A DNA stretch of 35,226 nucleotides, taken from Candidatus Peribacteria bacterium RIFCSPHIGHO2_02_FULL_51_15 (lineage in GTDB: Bacteria > Patescibacteriota > Gracilibacteria > Peribacterales > Peribacteraceae). Positions within the stretch are counted from its first letter, which is position 1, and each line of letters begins with the position of its first letter. This document shows positions 1-8,095 of this stretch, one piece after another. The notes under the pieces are model-generated. The model saw only the letters and a list, made by a program, of their open reading frames with translations, had not been told where the DNA came from and searched no databases. Location of the stretch: the NCBI GenBank assembly GCA_001788965.1, contig MFXU01000051.1, positions 1 to 35,226 on the forward strand, in the 5' to 3' direction. The translations under genes and the position numbers were made by a program.

Positions 1-890
1 GCGAGGCTTTGTTTGCCGAGTATGAATTCACGGAAGCGGGAGAGCATGCGGGTCTTCATCGGAACGACTGTCAGGGCTGGAAGAGCTGCGGAAGGGGCGT
101 GTTTTTCTCCTCTTTCCTCAGCCAAAAGCCCGGCCCAGAGGGATTCGAAAGATGCGCGTTCCACCCTGGCCAGCTCGGGGTAGCGCAGGAAGCAGGCGGT
201 CTGATCGGTGAAATTTATACAGGCGATGGTCCCGTCGACGATCGTTTTTTCGAAATCGATCGGAGACTCGGACTCGTGGACGAGAAGCGTCTTGCGATAT
301 TCAAACGCGTCCTTAGACTGATATCTGCGGGCGAGCGTGGTATCCGGCGCGATGATCCGTTGGAAGATCTTGCGGTATTGGCGCTTTCTGAAGAGATCGA
401 CACGGAAAGCGCGGAGAGGATCTTCTTCGGCTTTGTAGAGGATCGGCGTGAAGGTGAGCAGCTCCTGCCCGGTCTCGAGAAGCTTCAGGTACGCCTGCTC
501 GATGCCGTCTGTCCCATGGAAATATTCCAGCTCGGGCTTGTGACGGTCCAGCTTCAATGAATTTACGAAAGATGAGAAATCCTGGTGACGGCGGTCGAGC
601 TGCTCATGGCGCTTCTTCATATCGCGCTCCATCCATTTGATGATCGTATCGAGCGAGTGGATGGAATATTTCGGCTGATCGTTCAGCATGTCCCGCTGCG
701 CTATCCCCTTGACCAAGAGTTTCTTCATCGCCTGATCGAGCACACCGGTAGACTTGCCGGTCTTGGTCGCGAGCCCCCGTAGCGTCATGGCATCCTCCTC
801 GACCAGCTTCTTTAGCAGCAGTATCTCGGTCCCCGAAAACCCGGCTTCTTTGAGCGCTGTCTCGATGCTGGTGGGAAGGATGGAATTCAT
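1..890 (-). CDS. TrmB-like transcriptional regulator, C-terminus beyond window
   Basis: Reading leftwards from an ATG at 890, the frame stays open to the window edge (at least 296 residues), so the C-terminus is missing. The N-terminus (MNSILPTSIETALKEAGFSG) leads into a winged-helix segment: a 'GTEILLLKKLVEED' helix, then 'LRGLATKTGKSTGVLDQAMK' as the likely recognition helix. A Lys/Arg-rich linker helix around residues 75-100 follows, then an alpha/beta domain (ELEYFHGTDGIEQAYLKLLE) of the kind seen behind the DNA-binding domain in TrmB regulators of candidate phyla. It would bind DNA and sense an unknown ligand. A leader with promoter, hairpin and terminator lies upstream. It resembles the other regulator in the window (12577-13308) in domain order but is clearly a different gene. 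The family call is from sequence pattern; the ligand is unknown. Confidence 0.7.
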   Translation of the reverse strand, partial: MNSILPTSIETALKEAGFSGTEILLLKKLVEEDAMTLRGLATKTGKSTGVLDQAMKKLLVKGIAQRDMLNDQPKYSIHSLDTIIKWMERDMKKRHEQLDRRHQDFSSFVNSLKLDRHKPELEYFHGTDGIEQAYLKLLETGQELLTFTPILYKAEEDPLRAFRVDLFRKRQYRKIFQRIIAPDTTLARRYQSKDAFEYRKTLLVHESESPIDFEKTIVDGTIACINFTDQTACFLRYPELARVERASFESLWAGLLAEERGEKHAPSAALPALTVVPMKTRMLSRFREFILGKQSL

Positions 891-916
891 AATTATTATG
901 GAAATCTGCGAATATT

Positions 917-942
917 AAAAAAATCGCCCTTTCTTTGGGCGA
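917..942 (-). terminator. Intrinsic terminator-like hairpin just upstream of the TrmB-like gene
   Basis: A 6-bp GC-rich stem (TCGCCC/GGGCGA) is followed on the minus strand by seven T's. On the plus strand six T's follow after a short gap, so it could act in both directions. On the minus strand it lies about 27 nt before the start codon at 890, downstream of a plausible promoter, which is the arrangement of a transcription attenuator. Confidence 0.6.
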
Positions 943-1091
943 CGGTTTTTTGCTCGGTCAGATCTGAAAAAATGATGAGAGGCCAAAGAGCGCAAATCAT
1001 ATTAAAAATCAGCATACTCTCCCTGCCGGTGAGAAAAACGTACGGCATAAAAGGAATAATAAGAAGTTAATTCTTATTCAGACAACCTCGT

Positions 1092-1119
1092 ACTCTACAC
1101 TAGTATTTTCTTACGTCAA
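1092..1119 (-). promoter_or_regulatory. Putative promoter for the leader of the TrmB-like gene
   Basis: On the minus strand TTGACG, a 16-nt spacer and TAGAGT give a sigma-70-like promoter. It would start a transcript near 1085, leaving a leader of about 195 nt. That leader contains a perfect 8-bp inverted repeat at 1058-1078 (AATAAGAA/TTCTTATT) and the terminator at 917-942. A 39-codon open frame inside it starts behind AGGGAG and runs through the terminator to a stop just before 890. Confidence 0.4.
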
Positions 1120-1195
1120 TATCATTTTGATGGCTTACAGAAGCCAATCTTGATTTTATATTTTTACAACTAACTTACTCATATAATCTCGAACT

Positions 1196-1220
1196 CCGCG
1201 GCCGGGGACGGCCGCTGCTG
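1196..1220. repeat. Short palindromic repeat, CCGCGGCC...GGCCGCTGCT family
   Basis: A GC-rich palindrome with a conserved CTGCT tail, next to AT-rich sequence. Two more copies occur at 6906-6929 and 15026-15049, both intergenic, each with a different short loop. The constant arms with variable loops indicate a dispersed hairpin family rather than chance. Confidence 0.7.
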
Positions 1221-1287
1221 TATCGATAAAAATTAATTGAAGAATCGAAATTATCAAAGCATTCGGTTATACACATCCATTTCCCCC

Positions 1288-1434
1288 TCTCATTCGCCCC
1301 CTCCCCCAACCCCTCCCCCGACGCGCGCGTTCGAGCTCGCGCGAATCGGGAGAGGGGAGGAAAACCATAAACAAATGTCTCCCTCTCCCGGCTGTCATGC
1401 CGCAGCATGACCCGGGGGAGGGTCGGGGTGGGGG
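1288..1434. repeat. Inverted C-run/G-run repeat pair with two G-quadruplex motifs
   Basis: At 1297-1319 four C runs (5, 5, 4 and 5) are separated by 1, 2 and 1 bases. At 1414-1434 four G runs (5, 3, 4 and 5) are separated by 1, 2 and 1 bases. The two blocks are roughly reverse complements, so the unit is a paired inverted repeat enclosing CCCTCTCCC/GGGAGAGGG type palindromes. Each block can form a quadruplex on its G strand. Confidence 0.6.
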
Positions 1435-1461
1435 CTGCGCTTCCGCAAAATAAACACTTCG

Positions 1462-1601
1462 TGATGTGGCATGGGCATCCTGCCCATGGGTGCACGTGGC
1501 GTCCCGCCCGTGCAAAAGCCCGGTGCAACTTTTCCGAATTCAATCGTTTCGCATGGGCGAGACGCCCATGCCCCCACGGCCGAGACGGCCGTGCCACATC
1601 G
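1462..1601. repeat. REP cluster, GTGGCATGGGC family (family A)
   Basis: Several adjacent palindromes: GGCATGGGCATCCTGCCCATG, a related CACGTGGCGTCCCGCCCGTG element, GCATGGGCGAGACGCCCATG, and CACGGCCGAGACGGCCGTGCC. The outer edges (GTGGCATG at left, CATGCC/GTGCCAC at right) are inverted. The same cluster recurs at 10419-10590 and 13311-13456 and flanks the RAYT transposase at 16839-16893 and 17551-17602. Confidence 0.8.
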
Positions 1602-1615
1602 CGGCTGCGAATATT

Positions 1616-2611
1616 TCAGAGCTCCACCCTCCCCTCTTTTATAAGCCGCTTCAAATCCTTTTCAAAAGTAACCATCCCATCCTGTGCCCCGGTCTGCAGC
1701 ACGCTACCCAGCTCGGCCAGACGGTGTTCGCGGATGATGTTTGCCACGGCGGGTGTTTTTACCAGTATTTCCCGGTTGGCAATTCGGCCGCCGCCTTTTT
1801 TGGGATAGAGCCTCTGGGCCACCACGGCCTTCAGCGACAAAGACAGCTGGACACGCACCTGGGCCTGCTGATGCGGCGGGAAGACGTCGACGATCCGATC
1901 GATGGTTTGTGTGCTGTTCGGAGTGTGTAGCGTAGCCAGCATCAGGTGACCTGTTTCGGCGAGCGTCAAAGCCAGTGAGATACTTTCGAGATCGCGCATT
2001 TCGCCGACCATTACCACATCAGGATCCTGTCTCAAAACATGCTTCAACCCTTCGGGGAATGATGGGAAATCGGTCCCGAGTTCTCTTTGACGGACCAGCC
2101 CTTTTTCGGGAAGGAACCGGAACTCGATTGGGTCTTCCAGCGTGATGATATTCAGCGACTCGGTGTTCAGTAATTCCTGTACGATCGCGGCCAGGGACGT
2201 GGATTTTCCAGATCCTGTCGGTCCGGTAAAGAGTACGATGCCGTCTCTTTGACGGCAAAGATTCATGACTGCCCCGGGCATCTCCACATCGGCGAGAGTC
2301 GGAACTTTGTTCGGAATCAACCTGGCGGCAAAAGCCGGGGCGCCGGAAGCCATGTGACAATTTATCCTGAGCCGCGTGCCGTCTTCCAGCAGATAAGAAC
2401 AATCCAGATCGCCATCGGCCAAAAACCGCTTGTATTGGTTTTCATTCAGAAATTTATGGATCAGGGCGTTTACCTCGGACTCAGAAAGCGCCTGTTTGTC
2501 GATCGGAGTCAAAACACCGTCGATCCGGAGCACCGGCGGATAACCGGTTATCACATGGATATCGGAGGCTCGCTTTTGGGTGGCAGCCGTCCAGAGGTTC
2601 TGTTTGGGCAT
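1616..2611 (-). CDS. pilT: PilT-type type IV pilus retraction ATPase
   Basis: A 331-residue hexameric secretion ATPase of the PilT branch, which powers retraction of type IV pili and acts at the inner face of the membrane. Visible motifs: N-terminal PAS-like domain (SDIHVITGYPPVLRIDG), Walker A GPTGSGKST at residues 130-138, Asp box (ITLEDPIEF), Walker B (VVMVGEMRD) and His box (LMLATLHT). Length is typical for PilT. I start at 2611 because a -10-like TACAAT ends six bases before this ATG, the usual arrangement in this window; a start eight codons upstream would fall on the promoter. No other pilus genes are visible. Family assignment is firm; twitching or DNA uptake in this organism is inference. 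Confidence 0.93.
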   Translation of the reverse strand: MPKQNLWTAATQKRASDIHVITGYPPVLRIDGVLTPIDKQALSESEVNALIHKFLNENQYKRFLADGDLDCSYLLEDGTRLRINCHMASGAPAFAARLIPNKVPTLADVEMPGAVMNLCRQRDGIVLFTGPTGSGKSTSLAAIVQELLNTESLNIITLEDPIEFRFLPEKGLVRQRELGTDFPSFPEGLKHVLRQDPDVVMVGEMRDLESISLALTLAETGHLMLATLHTPNSTQTIDRIVDVFPPHQQAQVRVQLSLSLKAVVAQRLYPKKGGGRIANREILVKTPAVANIIREHRLAELGSVLQTGAQDGMVTFEKDLKRLIKEGRVEL

Positions 2612-2617
2612 CGTATT

Positions 2618-2623
2618 ATTGTA
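2618..2623 (-). promoter_or_regulatory. -10 element of a leaderless pilT promoter
   Basis: TGCTACAAT (extended -10) on the minus strand ends six bases before the pilT ATG, so transcription would begin at or next to the start codon. Confidence 0.5.
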
Positions 2624-2668
2624 GCAGAAAAACAAGCTTTTTTATAGGTAATTTGACGACTTGGAAAA

Positions 2669-2757
2669 GAAACCGAGGAGTCCGAAGAAACCGACGAAAC
2701 CGAAGAAAAGAAGTTATCCTCGGACTCTTCGGTTTCCTCGGTTTCTTCGGTTTCTTT
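2669..2757 (-). terminator. Long hairpin made of GAAACCGA-type words, likely terminator
   Basis: The two arms consist of degenerate repeats of GAAGAAACCGAG and its complement. They pair into a long stem with a short AT-rich loop, followed by a T-rich stretch. It lies directly after the stop of the chorismate-mutase-like gene and before the pilT promoter, the expected place for a terminator. Open frames across it (Glu/Thr or Ser-rich) are low-complexity artefacts. Confidence 0.55.
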
Positions 2758-2759
2758 TT

Positions 2760-3014
2760 TCAAACTTCTTTCGCCTTCCTTCCCATCTCCATCACCTGTT
2801 TGCAGACTTTTTCCAGCTGCGCTTCGTCGAGATCGAAGTCGAAACCTTCCTCCAGCCAGTTACTGAGTACCTGCGCCTCACGATCCTTGTCCGGCTCGTC
2901 TTCATCGAGCTGGGTGATGATCTGTTTGACCAAAAACGTCCTCCTGGAGAGCAATTCCACGATTTGTCGGTCGACTGCGTCTACCTGCCGGCGGAGATCG
3001 GATACTGATGGCAT
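2760..3014 (-). CDS. Chorismate mutase type II (AroQ-fold) domain protein
   Basis: A small all-helical protein of 84 residues. The start LRRQVDAVDRQIVELLSRR matches the first helix of AroQ-type chorismate mutases, including the two substrate-binding arginines, and a later DKDREAQVL matches the DRER segment. The Lys that contacts the ether oxygen in the E. coli enzyme has no obvious counterpart, so activity (chorismate to prephenate) is uncertain. A start 13 codons upstream is possible; I prefer the Met at 3014, where the domain begins and a TATATC box lies about eight bases upstream. No other aromatic pathway gene is nearby. Confidence 0.65.
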   Translation of the reverse strand: MPSVSDLRRQVDAVDRQIVELLSRRTFLVKQIITQLDEDEPDKDREAQVLSNWLEEGFDFDLDEAQLEKVCKQVMEMGRKAKEV

Positions 3015-3109
3015 CGCTGGGCGATATACTCGCCACTGGGAGAGATTTTGCAATTGACAGGGAAATTAAGAGTTGGAAATTGATAGTTTGTTAAATTAGA
3101 AACGAAGAT

Positions 3110-3133
3110 AAAAGGTAAGGTAGGTAAGGTAGG
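3110..3133 (+). repeat. GGTAAGGTA tandem repeat upstream of ligA
   Basis: A short degenerate tandem repeat of GGTAAGGTAGG. The same word builds the long hairpin at 7945-8095. No complementary arm is seen here, so this copy is a simple repeat. Confidence 0.6.
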
Positions 3134-3151
3134 TGTTAAATCAAACCTTGC

Positions 3152-5284
<2,133 letters not shown>

Positions 5285-5290
5285 GCGGAG

Positions 5291-5372
5291 AGCGATGAGC
5301 GGTTAGCGGGTAGATTGGAAGTAATTCAATAAGCGCTTGCGACTCATCGCTACCCGCTAGCCGCTCATCGCT
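5291..5372 (+). terminator. 23-bp hairpin downstream of ligA
   Basis: Arms at 5291-5313 and 5350-5372 are complementary over 23 bp with one mismatch and enclose a 36-nt loop. The arm is itself built of GAGCG/TAGCGG words; a related unpaired copy lies at 31424-31450. The position seven bases after the ligA stop suggests transcript 3'-end formation, although no T tract follows. Confidence 0.5.
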
Positions 5373-5403
5373 TATCAGTGCTCCTGTTGCATGCAAAATT
5401 CTG

Positions 5404-5431
5404 TTGACATGTAAAAACTCTTCCCTATTCT
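5404..5431 (+). promoter_or_regulatory. Strong sigma-70-like promoter upstream of the argA-like gene
   Basis: TTGACA, 16-nt spacer, TATTCT. Six bases after the -10 a GTG opens a 20-codon frame (5438-5500) with an Arg-rich product; whether it is translated is unknown. A second -10-like TATTTT at 5556-5561 ends six bases before the argA-like ATG, so two start points are possible. Confidence 0.45.
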
Positions 5432-5567
5432 TTCCCCGTGAATTTTCCGCGCCCGCTCATCGTCCGTCGCCGCCCCGCTTCCAGCGAGGTGCAGGGCTGA
5501 TGCGCGAAAAATCGATCCCCCTGAAAACCTCTCTGGAAGCCAATCCGGAGTTTTTTATTTTGTACAC

Positions 5568-6887
5568 ATGCTCAATAAATTCGAAAAAACAGCGGCAGCC
5601 TACGACCAGCTCTATGAGGGCAAAGTAGTGCTGGTGAAAGTCAGCGGTGCCGAAATAAGCGGCGAAAATTTCCCCAAGCTGGTGGAAGACATCCGGTGGA
5701 TGATCGAAAAAAAGATCCGGGTGGTGCTGATCTTCGGCGGGGGGGACCAGATCACCAAAAAATTCAAGGAAGCTTCCGGCAAAGACCGGCCGAAGATAGA
5801 CGGCATCGGCGTAACGGATCCGGAAGTACTGACAAAAGGGGTAGTCCCCTCTTTCAATGAAATAAGAGCGCAACTGAAGGAAATCCTGCTTCCGGAAACG
5901 ATATTCATCGAGCCCAAAGCGATGATCTGTGAGATCCATCCGGATCCCCGCTACGGGCTGGTGGGGACACCTCAGGCAATCGAGCTTCCCGATGCTCCCT
6001 TATCGGCCGTCGGCTTCGTCGGCACCGCGGGACCGGACGAAGAATATCCGCAAGAACTTGAAACCGAAACCGGCGCGAGGAATTTAAACGTCAACGCCGA
6101 TGATGTTGCCGTGGCTTTGGTCAAACAATATTCCGCACTGATAAACGAGCTGATTTTCATCACCAAAGAAGGGGGAGTAAGAGACAAAGAATGGAATCTT
6201 TCTCCGCTTCTTACAGATAAACGGCTGGAACGAATCCTGAGCGGAGAAGACCCGGATATCCCCGTGGAAGGGGGAATGAAGAAAAAAGTGGAAGCGATAT
6301 TGAGCGTCCTGAAAAAAGTGGGAAAAATAGCTATAACCGATGCGAGAGGACTCAGGTCCGAGATCGAAAGGTGGAAAGGCACGGGTACTTTCTGCGCCGA
6401 TACGGATCAAATGCAATTCGAGGAAATGCAGCCGATCGAGGAACCGATTTTTGATGAAGTCTATGAGGAATTCGTGCAAGCCGGGATTTTCAGACAGCGG
6501 ACTCCGGAGGAAATCGCGGAACTGAAGCGGTATCACGTGATGCTCAGGGTGAAAAACTCGCCCCTTGGCGGGCTTTCACTTGTCCCAAAAGAAGGCGGCT
6601 GGCTGGAACTGTCGGCTCTCTGGGCCGGAACAGTGGGAAACGGTGTGGGGCAGATCCTCCTAGATTCAGCCCTTAAAAAAGGCCAGGGCCGGCTTTATGC
6701 GCTGGCGCTGGAATCGAGCGCCGAATCGATAAAAGCGTTCCAGGGAAACCCGGGGTTCAGATGTCTCGGAAAAATATCCGAGGCCAGGAAAAACCATTGT
6801 GAGGAGTTGCCGCCGCATCTCCGGGATAACCGGAAATACGATGTAACTGCGAGGGACCCGTACGTATTCGTCGGGGTTGCGGGTTGA
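5568..6887 (+). CDS. ArgA-like acetylglutamate kinase/N-acetyltransferase fusion
   Basis: A 439-residue two-domain protein. Residues 1 to about 270 form an amino acid kinase fold of the acetylglutamate kinase type: VLVKVSGAEI at the start, a glycine-rich VLIFGGGDQITKKF, and the later NVNADDVAVALVKQ. Residues from about 320 form a GNAT acetyltransferase (LSALWAGTVGNGVGQILLDSA, an acetyl-CoA loop variant). The order and length match classical ArgA N-acetylglutamate synthase (about 443 residues), in which the kinase fold only binds arginine. The product would make N-acetylglutamate from glutamate and acetyl-CoA, or perhaps act as a bifunctional synthase/kinase. No other arginine gene is in the window, so the pathway role is inferred. 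The start at 5568 follows a TATTTT box by six bases. Confidence 0.75.
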   Translation: MLNKFEKTAAAYDQLYEGKVVLVKVSGAEISGENFPKLVEDIRWMIEKKIRVVLIFGGGDQITKKFKEASGKDRPKIDGIGVTDPEVLTKGVVPSFNEIRAQLKEILLPETIFIEPKAMICEIHPDPRYGLVGTPQAIELPDAPLSAVGFVGTAGPDEEYPQELETETGARNLNVNADDVAVALVKQYSALINELIFITKEGGVRDKEWNLSPLLTDKRLERILSGEDPDIPVEGGMKKKVEAILSVLKKVGKIAITDARGLRSEIERWKGTGTFCADTDQMQFEEMQPIEEPIFDEVYEEFVQAGIFRQRTPEEIAELKRYHVMLRVKNSPLGGLSLVPKEGGWLELSALWAGTVGNGVGQILLDSALKKGQGRLYALALESSAESIKAFQGNPGFRCLGKISEARKNHCEELPPHLRDNRKYDVTARDPYVFVGVAG

Positions 6888-6905
6888 GAATAGATGAACT
6901 CAAAA

Positions 6906-6973
6906 CCGCGGCCTAAAAAAGCCGCTGCTTTATCAAAAAAATAAAATAGACCCAGCAGCGCCCTTTCAGGGCG
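6906..6973. repeat. Palindromic repeats between argA-like and methyltransferase genes
   Basis: 6906-6929 is a CCGCGGCC...GCCGCTGCT copy. 6957-6973 is a separate GCGCCC/GGGCGC hairpin with loop TTTCA. They occupy the gap between two convergent genes and may serve as 3' end structures. Confidence 0.6.
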
Positions 6974-7003
6974 CGGTGATGCAAGGCGACATTTTTCCCC
7001 GTA

Positions 7004-7942
7004 TCAAACCAAAAACCCCCTCTTCATATCCAGCTTCTGCGAAGAGACGATCTTTTTGTTTTCCATTAATTTCACTTCCCAGCTCAGATTAATCTTTACT
7101 TTCAATCTGGTATCCGAGACCAGCTTCAGCCGCAATTTTTGTCCCGGTTTTATCGGAACCGGTTCTAAAAGCGGCAGATAAATCTGTTCCCAATGCGTCG
7201 GCGGATCATGGGGACCGGTTGAGAGATTTATTCCCGGTACCAATTCGGCATTCCACCATAAAGCGAAACCGTAAACGTTGTAGAGACGCCCCGCCGGGGC
7301 GTCTCTACCATCGGATTCCCAAGTTACCGAGGCCTTCCTAACACTCGAGTTCTTCTTTTTAAAATCTATCTCATCCCATTTCTTCGCACTGATAATTTCT
7401 TCGGGACGGATTTTTTTGACGTATATGTTGTTAAGTGCGATTTCCCGGGCTTCCTTCATGTCCAGATCGTAACCCACATCGGCCATCACATCGATTTCTT
7501 TTTGTAAGCGATCCGAGATTACCGGTGCGACGAATTGTTCGATCCGGCCCGGGATTATGATTCCGCCTGGTTTCAGAAACCGCTTGGCGTCCTCAATGAT
7601 CTCGATGATGTTTTCCTCCAGTGCGTAATTTCCAAGTATCTCGGCGACCATCATGTCCGCCGGCCCGGCCTTCGTCACGTCCATCGAATGTTTGTTTATA
7701 AACGTGCAATTTTTGATTCCGTTACTCATGGCCAGTTTACGGCTGACACCGGATATATCACCGTAATCAATCAAAGTGCAATGCTTCGCTCCCATTCTGG
7801 AAGCCAAAAATGAAAGAAAGCCGGTGCCCGAACCGACATCGACGATTGTCGTCTTCCCGGATTGTACTGATTGTTTTAGGGCTCGATAGAAGGCTTCGTT
7901 GCGCACCTTGTCACCCAGTAATTTGCGTTGAAGCTCAATCAT
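7004..7942 (-). CDS. PRMT-like class I SAM methyltransferase
   Basis: A 312-residue protein with the layout of protein arginine methyltransferases. It has an AdoMet motif I (VDVGSGTGFLSFLA), a motif II acidic residue (TLIDYGDISG), a double-E-like loop (AEILGNYALEENI) with two glutamates, then LKPGGIIIPGR, and a C-terminal beta-barrel carrying a THW loop (PPTHWEQIYLPLLEPV). Together these are hallmarks of PRMTs, which methylate arginine side chains and are uncommon in bacteria. A perfect palindrome is embedded in frame at residues about 212-221. I start at the Met at 7942; the 40 codons upstream are a translation of the GGTAAGG repeat hairpin. Substrate unknown; methylation of another target cannot be excluded. 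Confidence 0.75.
   Translation of the reverse strand: MIELQRKLLGDKVRNEAFYRALKQSVQSGKTTIVDVGSGTGFLSFLASRMGAKHCTLIDYGDISGVSRKLAMSNGIKNCTFINKHSMDVTKAGPADMMVAEILGNYALEENIIEIIEDAKRFLKPGGIIIPGRIEQFVAPVISDRLQKEIDVMADVGYDLDMKEAREIALNNIYVKKIRPEEIISAKKWDEIDFKKKNSSVRKASVTWESDGRDAPAGRLYNVYGFALWWNAELVPGINLSTGPHDPPTHWEQIYLPLLEPVPIKPGQKLRLKLVSDTRLKVKINLSWEVKLMENKKIVSSQKLDMKRGFLV
7280..7308. repeat. In-frame palindrome within the PRMT-like gene
   Basis: A perfect inverted repeat with 13-bp arms (GTAGAGACGCCCC/GGGGCGTCTCTAC) and a 3-nt loop, translated as roughly GRDAPAGRLY. An intergenic member of the same family lies at 33269-33297 (GTAGAGACGTCC/GGACGTCTCTAC). The copy keeps the reading frame and lies between two conserved strands of the barrel domain. 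Confidence 0.8.
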
Positions 7943-7944
7943 AA

Positions 7945-8095
7945 GAAAGTAAGGAAAGTAAGGAAAGTAAGGTAAGGGAGGTAAGGGAGGTAAGGGAGGT
8001 AAGGTAAGTGACAAAAAACATAATTTTACCTTCCTGACCTTCCTGACCTTCCTTACCTCCATTACCTTCCTTACTTTCCTTACTTTCCTTACCTA
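7945..8095 (-). repeat. Long hairpin of GGTAAGG/GGAAAGTAA words
   Basis: Two arms of roughly 65 bp, each made of degenerate GGTAAGGAAAGTAAGG-type units, are complementary around a central AT-rich loop near 8013-8031. The structure spans from the stop of the ATPase gene to the start of the methyltransferase gene on the minus strand. It could terminate the upstream transcript or shape the 5' end of the methyltransferase mRNA. Confidence 0.65.

Larger units (their letters stand above)
891..1615. other. Gene-poor stretch with regulatory leader and repeat clusters
   Basis: I see no convincing protein gene here. The left third holds the leader described above. The rest is made of palindromic repeats: a CCGCGGCC/GGCCGCTGCT element at 1196-1220, a C-rich/G-rich inverted pair at 1288-1434, and a REP cluster at 1462-1601. 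Open frames across this stretch are translations of the palindromes. Confidence 0.7.

Noticed and set aside
960-1170. tRNA or other structured RNA gene in the left gap
   Set aside because: No cloverleaf or T-loop motif found by eye; only a short inverted repeat and a terminator are visible.
1407-1930. Pro/Arg/Cys-rich open frames over the REP cluster
   Set aside because: Translations of GC-rich palindromes and of the reverse of pilT.
5438-5500. Small 20-codon gene behind the TTGACA promoter
   Set aside because: Spacing fits a leaderless start, but the peptide is short, Arg/Pro-rich and unsupported by any other feature; mentioned only with the promoter.
7943-8062. Pro/Leu/Tyr-rich N-terminal extension of the methyltransferase
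   Set aside because: It is a translation of the GGTAAGG-word hairpin; the domain starts at the Met at 7942.
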